Shown here one piece after another: positions 6,223-10,213 of a DNA stretch of 10,213 bases. The DNA is from Kiloniellales bacterium (GTDB lineage: Bacteria; Pseudomonadota; Alphaproteobacteria; Kiloniellales; JAKSBE01): assembly GCA_030067055.1 (NCBI GenBank), contig JASJAL010000134.1:1-10213 (forward strand). The letters are read 5' to 3'. Under the pieces are notes generated by a model that saw nothing but the letters and a program-made list of their open reading frames with translations, ran no database searches and had not been told where the DNA came from. Within the stretch, counting starts at the first letter, position 1, and each line of letters begins with the position of its first letter. Made by a program: the position numbers and the translations under genes.

Positions 6223-6852
6223 CTAAGCCGCGGCCGGGGCCGTGCGCGATCGAGGCGGCTTCTTCAACTGTTTGCGGGCTCGAAACAATCCGGCCTCGAT
6301 CCTCGTGAAGGCCATCGACTTCCGGTCATAGGCAGCGAGGTCGAGCCCTAAGCTTTCCGCCAGCGACTGCACGACAGGTAGGGGTGCCGGATCGGCGTGT
6401 CGCCAGACTGGTCTGAGCTCGCGGAGAAAGACGTTGACCGTGACGGGGCCGATGCCGAAGAAGTTCAGGAGCTTCTTCTCCAGATCGTGGCTGTCCTTCG
6501 CCGAGGCGTGCAGCTTGGTCAGGCTGCCCCGATAAGCGTTCATCAGCTGCTCGCAGTCCCGGAGAATTTGTTCTGACTTGCGGCCGTCGTAACGGACGTA
6601 TCCGCCTTCGCGCATGATTGGATCGACGAGAAAACTCCAGCCGGCATCGAGAATGCGTCGAGGCGTCAACAGCCGGTGCCGCGCGAAGGCCTGGTAAGTG
6701 TTCTTGGCGATGGTCTCGGAGATCCTAGCGCCGAAAAGGATGCTCGCAAGAAACCACTTGAAGAGCTCGGCGTCGCTTCCCTTGGCGAGGTCTATTTCCA
6801 AATCTTCGGAGTACAGCGCGCTTGACTCCAGGTCTTCGAGGGTGAACGCCAT
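6223..6852 (-). CDS. HhH-GPD (endonuclease III-like) DNA glycosylase-like protein
   Basis: A 209-residue protein with the layout of the HhH-GPD base-excision repair fold. An N-terminal helical part (FKWFLASILFGARIS, 31-45) corresponds to the region after the first helices of endonuclease III. The helix-hairpin-helix is FFGIGPVTVNVFLREL (131-146), and a Pro/Asp stretch, RHADPAP, supplies Asp154, 17 residues after the hairpin position of the Schiff-base lysine, where the catalytic Asp is expected (18 in E. coli Nth). The lysine itself is replaced by Val137, so a lyase activity is unlikely; a monofunctional glycosylase or a DNA-binding role is possible. There is no C-terminal four-cysteine Fe-S cluster; the tail is basic (KKPPRSR). 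The ATG is three nt after the TGA of the RNase Z-like gene and has no own Shine-Dalgarno, so translation is probably coupled. It is the last gene of a minus-strand set. Confidence 0.72.
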   Translation of the reverse strand: MAFTLEDLESSALYSEDLEIDLAKGSDAELFKWFLASILFGARISETIAKNTYQAFARHRLLTPRRILDAGWSFLVDPIMREGGYVRYDGRKSEQILRDCEQLMNAYRGSLTKLHASAKDSHDLEKKLLNFFGIGPVTVNVFLRELRPVWRHADPAPLPVVQSLAESLGLDLAAYDRKSMAFTRIEAGLFRARKQLKKPPRSRTAPAAA

Positions 6853-6855
6853 GGC

Positions 6856-7893
6856 TCAGGCGGCCGGCGCTGCGGTCGCGCAGCCGTCCCCTCTGAAAGC
6901 CTGATCGGCCTCGGCCAATAGCCCTTCCGCGTCGCCGCCGTAGCGGGGCGAGAAATGAAAGGGGACCAGACGCCGAACCTTGGCCGAACGGGCGAGGGAG
7001 CCCGCCTGCGCGGCCGTCAGGTGATTCTTCCTTGCGGCGATTTCCGCATCCTGGTCCAGGAAAGGCGTCTCGATGAAGAGGGTATCGGCCTCCGCCGCGA
7101 GCTCGACGATCTTCAGCCTGTTATTGCTGGAATAGCGGGCATCAGTCACATAGGCGATCTTCTGCCCGGGCAGGATCTCCGCGATCTCGGATTTCAGGGG
7201 GCCGAGCGGTAGCCATTTCTCCCGCAAGCCGTCGTCACTGCGCCACCAGACGCGGAACAGCCGGTCATCGGGCTCGTCCCGCAGGATGGCCGCCTTCAGC
7301 TCCCGCAACCAGGGGCCCACGCGAAAACCCATGGCCTCCACCCGATTCTTCCAAATGTTCACGTGATTCTTTTCTTCCAGCGCGAAGGCCAAACAGGCCG
7401 TGCCGTGGTCCAGGATCATTGCCCGGACCCGGTAGTGATGATCTTCGAGCAGGATGCCAGCTGACACCTCGTAAGATCGAAGATCTTCCAGTTGGAAGCC
7501 ACTTTGGCATCGGAATACGCCCGACCTCAACATGCCCTCCGGGTGCAGCTCGGCGACGGTCAAGGTGAAGTCGGTCGCGTAGTTCTGCACCAGGTTCCAG
7601 GTATAGGCCGCCAGCTTGTGCTCGACCTGCCGGATCAGGCCCTGCGGTCCGAGGATGTGCAGGTTCTTGTCGTGACCCAGGCAGACCCGCAGCAACTGGT
7701 CGAAGCCACAGAAATGGTCCAGGTGCATGTGCGATACGAAGACATGGCTGATGCGCAGCAGCTTGCGGTGCGGCAGGCGATGGAGATCGCCGAGGTCGAA
7801 GAGAAGCGCTCGCTTTTCATAGAGAAACTCCACGTAGACCCCCGGGTCGCCAAAGGGATCGTTGATCAGGAAGGGATGAATGATCGGTCGCAT
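6856..7893 (-). CDS. RNase Z-like metallo-beta-lactamase-fold hydrolase
   Basis: From ATG 7893 the protein has 345 residues. The metal-binding motif is SHMHLDH (His55, His57, Asp59, His60), followed by His163 (LDHGTA), Asp251 (VTDARYSS), His291 (NHLTAAQAG) and His313 (PFHFSPRY). These match the zinc ligands and the catalytic His of tRNase Z-type enzymes, which cut tRNA precursors at the 3' end. It is a divergent member and may act on another RNA or phosphodiester. A GAGGA placed 5 nt before ATG 7893 supports this start; a GTG at 7905 would have its Shine-Dalgarno too close. No signal peptide is seen. It lies 116 nt after the BCAM0308-family gene and 3 nt before the HhH-GPD gene. The C-terminal ~15 residues (CATAAPAA) are low complexity. 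Confidence 0.85.
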   Translation of the reverse strand: MRPIIHPFLINDPFGDPGVYVEFLYEKRALLFDLGDLHRLPHRKLLRISHVFVSHMHLDHFCGFDQLLRVCLGHDKNLHILGPQGLIRQVEHKLAAYTWNLVQNYATDFTLTVAELHPEGMLRSGVFRCQSGFQLEDLRSYEVSAGILLEDHHYRVRAMILDHGTACLAFALEEKNHVNIWKNRVEAMGFRVGPWLRELKAAILRDEPDDRLFRVWWRSDDGLREKWLPLGPLKSEIAEILPGQKIAYVTDARYSSNNRLKIVELAAEADTLFIETPFLDQDAEIAARKNHLTAAQAGSLARSAKVRRLVPFHFSPRYGGDAEGLLAEADQAFRGDGCATAAPAA

Positions 7894-7979
7894 GGAGGTC
7901 CTCACATCCCTCGGCCCATGGTGCCGCCTCGATCCGTGGCGGAACGCGCGTCACGTCCGATTCCGACTTCGGCGCCACT

Positions 7980-8000
7980 GCGCGCCAGCCGTGGCAGCGC
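7980..8000 (-). other. Hairpin between BCAM0308-family and RNase Z-like genes
   Basis: GCGC-GCCA (7980-7987) pairs with TGGC (7992-7995) and, after one bulged A, GCGC (7997-8000) around a GCCG loop. It begins about 10 nt after the stop of the upstream gene on the minus strand. There is no T-run after it, so it may be an RNA-stabilising or processing structure rather than a full terminator. Confidence 0.35.
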
Positions 8001-8009
8001 CGGCGTTTC

Positions 8010-8510
8010 TCATGCCTCCCGGTTCCAGCGAACGCGGATGGTGTAGCTTTCTTCCTCGTAATGAAAGTCGAGGTCCCCTTCATAGGCCCTATGTATCGCC
8101 TCGCCGATCCGGCGCGGCAGGTGGATGCCCGTGGTCGTGATCACGACCGTTTGACCGCGATCTTCGACCTCCATGATTCGGTCCAAGGGATGTTCGCCGC
8201 TTTCCAACTTCTCTTCATTGCGCGCCAGGTGAAGGATCTCCGTCTTGTGGGCATTGAGGAATCCGCCGCCCAAGGTCAGCTCGCCGGCCGGATACCTGTC
8301 GTTGATCCGGTGGCAGGCCTGGCACAGGACCTCCGATGCCCCGGCTGGAGGGTCGCCCCAGCGCCATCGGCCCTGCTGGTAGACAGCCTTGCACTGTGGA
8401 CACAGCGCCGGCTCCGGAAGCTTGAGCCGGGCCTTGTAGGGATCGTGGATACGTTCGCGGATCAGACGATCCTTGCGGGGCGTTCGAGGAATCTCTCCCA
8501 AGTTCTTCAT
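8010..8510 (-). CDS. BCAM0308-family zinc-ribbon protein of unknown function
   Basis: A 166-residue soluble protein. IHDPYKARLKLPEP (21-34) leads into a probable zinc ribbon: Cys37-Pro-Gln-Cys40 and Cys63-Gln-Ala-Cys66, the second followed by HRINDRYPAG. The C-terminal half contains EHPLDRIM (106-113), an Ile-Thr-Thr-Thr-Gly-Ile-His strand, LPRRIGEAIHRAYEG and DFHYEEES. I recognise this combination as the family named after B. cenocepacia BCAM0308, from memory and without a search. No reaction is known; the Zn ribbon plus basic N-terminus would fit RNA or ribosome binding, which is only inference. ATG 8510 is chosen because the conserved region starts about 20 residues later and a GGGA lies 8 nt upstream; the frame stays open to 8708 but those residues look like noise. 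It is the first gene of the minus-strand set, with a perfect FNR-type box about 98 nt upstream. Confidence 0.78.
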   Translation of the reverse strand: MKNLGEIPRTPRKDRLIRERIHDPYKARLKLPEPALCPQCKAVYQQGRWRWGDPPAGASEVLCQACHRINDRYPAGELTLGGGFLNAHKTEILHLARNEEKLESGEHPLDRIMEVEDRGQTVVITTTGIHLPRRIGEAIHRAYEGDLDFHYEEESYTIRVRWNREA

Positions 8511-8579
8511 AACGATTTCCCGAGATACACGAATGGAGTCATGGCCATCCTTGGAAAAGGAAGCCGCCTCCCCAAGACA

Positions 8580-8585
8580 GAGATA
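8580..8585 (-). promoter_or_regulatory. Candidate -10 element (TATCTC) of the BCAM0308-family gene
   Basis: TATCTC on the minus strand is at the exact spacing predicted from the perfect FNR-type box. It retains the TAT of the consensus but lacks the final T, as is common in activator-dependent promoters. No good -35 is needed in this promoter class because the FNR-type site replaces it. Confidence 0.4.
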
Positions 8586-8607
8586 CAGGACTCGGGCAGC
8601 GACCTGC

Positions 8608-8621
8608 TTGACCTGCATCAA
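8608..8621. promoter_or_regulatory. Perfect FNR/ANR/FixK-type box
   Basis: On the minus strand the site reads TTGAT-GCAG-GTCAA, matching every defined base of TTGAY-N4-RTCAA. Its centre (8614.5) is 41.5 bp from position 8573; a TATCTC at 8585-8580 then sits exactly at -12 to -7. This is the class II arrangement in which FNR/FixK contacts RNA polymerase, and it points towards the BCAM0308-family gene with a leader of about 63 nt. FNR-type regulators activate under low oxygen. Regulator identity is not visible in the window. Confidence 0.75.
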
Positions 8622-8700
8622 ACCACGGCCGGGTTCACCGAAATGGATCCGCCCCGCTGTGACGTCTGTACGGCTGGGTCCGAGCAAAAGGCCGGCGACA

Positions 8701-8740
8701 GGCTTCACCTAGGGGGTGAGAGGAGACCCCTCGGCTTCAC
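8701..8740. repeat. GGCTTCAC direct repeat flanking a short hairpin
   Basis: GGCTTCAC occurs at 8701-8708 and again at 8733-8740, 32 bp apart. Between the copies GGGGT (8712-8716) can pair with ACCCC (8726-8730). The element may be chance, a second regulator site, or a short duplication; it lies between the two FNR-like boxes. Confidence 0.3.
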
Positions 8741-8771
8741 ATGGAGTTTGGCTATGTGGCGCTACTCACCG

Positions 8772-8785
8772 GTGACGCAGATCAA
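8772..8785. promoter_or_regulatory. FNR/ANR/FixK-like box (9 of 10 positions)
   Basis: GTGAC-GCAG-ATCAA differs from TTGAY-N4-RTCAA only at the first base. It is centred 74.5 bp upstream of the SagB-type ATG. A class II promoter from it would start near 8820, with CACGCT (8808-8813), which keeps A2 and T6, as a weak -10. The GCAG spacer is shared with two other boxes in the window. Confidence 0.5.
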
Positions 8786-8852
8786 TGTCTTGCGCCGATG
8801 CGACATTCACGCTGGCCAACAACTGGCCCGGCGGTTTCGCGAGGTGGCGTTC

Positions 8853-9572
8853 ATGCCTGATTTCGGCTTTGCACGTCGTCGGTTCCTTGCCCAAGTCGGC
8901 CGGGCCGCCTTGCTAGCCACCGGCACCACGGTTCCGTCCATGAGACAGAGTACCTTCGCAAATCCCAAACAGCCCCTCGGGGAAGTCAAAACCCTAGAGC
9001 CCGATCAAGAAGGCCGATTGCCCTTGGAAAGAACGCTGGCAGAGCGGCGATCGGTCAGAGACTTCGCGCGAGGGTCACTGACGCTGGCCGAACTCTCGCA
9101 GCTGCTCTGGGCCGGACAAGGCATCACGAACCGTTTGGGGTTCCGGACGGCGCCCTCCGCAGGCGCCCTCTATCCGCTCGAGCTCTATGCTGCCGTCGGA
9201 GGGGTTGAGTCTCTTCCTGCGGGCGTCTTTCGATACAATCCAGCCGAGCGAATGCTGAAGCCGGTAGGCGCCGGCGACCGACGCGCCGCATTGAGCCGAG
9301 CCGCCCTTTCCCAGACCTGGATCGCTGAGAGTGCCGTCGTGATCGCGGTGACCGCGGTGGCGCGACGCACGACACGTAAGTATGGTGAACGCGGACGGAG
9401 GTACGTCTACATCGAAGCCGGCCACGTCGCCCAAAACATCTGCCTTCAGGCCGTATCCCTGGGTCTGGGCGTGACGCCCGTCGGTGCGTTCGCGGACGAT
9501 GAGGTCAAGGCTGTGCTGGCGCTATCGGCCGAGGAGGAGCCCATCTATCTCCTGCCCGTCGGTCAGCGCTGA
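8853..9572 (+). CDS. SagB-type nitroreductase-fold oxidoreductase with Tat-like signal
   Basis: The 239-residue protein has a twin-arginine leader (FARRRFLAQVG, 6-16, then a short hydrophobic AALLATG), suggesting folded export by Tat with its flavin bound. The mature part is a nitroreductase-family domain of the SagB/ThcOx type: RRSVRDF (65-71), LSQLLWAGQGI (81-91), PSAGALYPLELY (101-112), YIEAGHVAQNICLQA (186-200) and GLGVTPVGAF (204-213), the usual FMN-contacting segments. SagB enzymes oxidise azolines in peptide toxins, but no SagC/SagD or precursor peptide is next to it, so another periplasmic redox substrate is likely. ATG 8853 has GAGG 8 nt upstream and places the arginines near the N-terminus. 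The much longer open frame upstream is antisense to the neighbouring gene. The M50 protease gene starts 24 nt downstream. Confidence 0.85.
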   Translation: MPDFGFARRRFLAQVGRAALLATGTTVPSMRQSTFANPKQPLGEVKTLEPDQEGRLPLERTLAERRSVRDFARGSLTLAELSQLLWAGQGITNRLGFRTAPSAGALYPLELYAAVGGVESLPAGVFRYNPAERMLKPVGAGDRRAALSRAALSQTWIAESAVVIAVTAVARRTTRKYGERGRRYVYIEAGHVAQNICLQAVSLGLGVTPVGAFADDEVKAVLALSAEEEPIYLLPVGQR

Positions 9573-9596
9573 TCTCGGGCGGTGCGGGAGGCGGCT

Positions 9597-10213
9597 GTGT
9601 TCACCAAGCGTGTGACACTCTTCACGCTGCTCGGCTTCAAAGTCCAGGTCGACTTCTCGTGGATCTTCCTGGCTGTGCTGATCACCTGGACCTTGGCTCA
9701 GGGGCTATTTCCAGCCAGCTACGAAAACCTATCTGCCGCGACCTATTGGAGGATGGGCATCGCCGGCATGATCGGAGTGCTTTTTTCCATTGTTTTCCAT
9801 GAGTTGAGTCATTCGGTCGTCGCCCGCCACTATGGAATCCCGATCAAGGGAATTACCCTCTTCATCTTCGGTGGCGTGGCTGAGATGGAGGAAGAGCCGC
9901 CCAACCCCAAGTCCGAGTTCCTCATGGCCATTGCCGGGCCGATCGCCAGCTATGCTCTGGCGGCCGGCTTCCATGCCGCGGTCGTGGCCGGAGCGGCGGC
10001 AAGTCTGCCGACGGCCGCGCTAGGCGTCCTCCAGTACCTGGCCGTCATTAACACGATCCTGGCAACCTTCAATCTCGTTCCGGCCTTTCCTCTAGATGGC
10101 GGTCGCGCCTTTCGGGCCGCGGTCTGGTACTGGAAGAGAGATTTTGCCGCAGCCACGCGTCTGGCCGCCAACATCGGCAACATATTCGGGATCACGCTGA
10201 TGGGGCTGGGCGC
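9597..10213 (+). CDS. M50 site-2 protease family membrane peptidase, N-terminal part (cut by window edge)
   Basis: From GTG 9597 the frame runs 205 codons to the window edge without a stop. It begins like many bacterial S2P enzymes (FTKRVTLFTLLGF then VDFSW). Membrane segments are visible near 22-38 and 54-70. The zinc motif is His68-Glu69-Leu-Ser-His72 in the second segment, followed by GGVAEM (92-97) and the third metal ligand Asp167 in FPLDGGR (164-170). Such enzymes cut substrates within the membrane, often in stress signalling; many of this subgroup carry C-terminal CBS domains, which would lie outside the window. GGGAGG 5 nt before GTG 9597 supports this start; GTG 9582 is possible. It follows the SagB-type gene by 24 nt, so co-transcription under the same oxygen-linked promoter is likely. 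Confidence 0.9.
   Translation, partial: MFTKRVTLFTLLGFKVQVDFSWIFLAVLITWTLAQGLFPASYENLSAATYWRMGIAGMIGVLFSIVFHELSHSVVARHYGIPIKGITLFIFGGVAEMEEEPPNPKSEFLMAIAGPIASYALAAGFHAAVVAGAAASLPTAALGVLQYLAVINTILATFNLVPAFPLDGGRAFRAAVWYWKRDFAAATRLAANIGNIFGITLMGLG

Larger units (their letters stand above)
8511..8852. other. Divergent promoter region between BCAM0308-family and SagB-type genes
   Basis: No gene is supported in these 342 bases. They contain two FNR/FixK-like boxes, one per direction (8608-8621 and 8772-8785), a candidate minus-strand -10 element (8585-8580), and a pair of GGCTTCAC direct repeats around a GGGGT/ACCCC hairpin (8701-8740). Frames of both flanking genes remain open across much of the region, but the translations match no known family. 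Confidence 0.55.

Noticed and set aside
8511..8708. N-terminal extension of the BCAM0308-family gene
   Set aside because: The added residues look random, would overlap the perfect FNR-type box, and the family homology starts after Met at 8510.
8061..8852. Long plus-strand open frame joined to the SagB-type gene (would give a 503-residue protein)
   Set aside because: Its first half is antisense to the well-supported BCAM0308-family gene and resembles no protein; the Tat leader and Shine-Dalgarno at 8853 mark the true start.
1..10213. CRISPR array, tRNA, rRNA, insertion sequence or attachment site
   Set aside because: I looked for regular repeats, cloverleaf-like segments and transposase motifs and saw none.

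Overview
The window is GC-rich bacterial DNA, about 10.2 kb, densely coded on both strands. The protein families, the FNR/FixK-type DNA sites and the remains of a 17 kDa-antigen-type glycine-zipper lipoprotein suggest a proteobacterium. An alphaproteobacterium is my best guess, but I cannot name a genus from sequence alone. No tRNA, rRNA, CRISPR array, transposase or phage gene was seen.

Layout, left to right. (1) 1-372, minus: N-terminal part of a class II glutamine amidotransferase, cut by the window edge. (2) 494-979 and 997-2532, plus: a hemerythrin-domain protein followed closely by an orphan ATP-grasp ligase; the amidotransferase is divergent from this pair. (3) 2541-3013, minus: an unlisted pseudogene of a glycine-zipper lipoprotein, with two compensating frameshifts in its signal peptide and an in-frame amber codon. 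(4) 3379-5103 and 5135/5183-6043, plus: a long-chain acyl-CoA ligase and an M28 zinc peptidase. The peptidase has a good Shine-Dalgarno only in front of an ATT codon. (5) 8510 down to 6223, minus: a three-gene set made of a BCAM0308-family zinc-ribbon protein, an RNase Z-like metallo-beta-lactamase protein and a lysine-lacking HhH-GPD glycosylase-like protein. (6) 8853-9572 and 9597 to the right edge, plus: a Tat-signal SagB-type nitroreductase and an M50 site-2 protease.

The most interesting signal is regulatory. Each of the three main promoter regions (373-493, 3014-3378, 8511-8852) holds at least one 14-bp FNR/ANR/FixK-type palindrome (TTGAY-N4-RTCAA). There are four in all: one perfect (8608-8621) and three with nine of ten defined positions. 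Two sit where a class II activator site should be relative to a plausible -10 box on the minus strand. This suggests that seemingly unrelated genes (amidotransferase, hemerythrin/ATP-grasp, acyl-CoA ligase/M28, BCAM0308/RNase Z/glycosylase, SagB/S2P) form one low-oxygen regulon. The BCAM0308 family takes its name from a Burkholderia cenocepacia gene which, as I recall, lies in a low-oxygen-activated locus; that agrees with this reading but does not prove it. Hemerythrin domains bind O2 or NO, which also fits. The roles of the ATP-grasp enzyme, the BCAM0308 protein and the exported SagB enzyme are unknown and are the best candidates for new biology.
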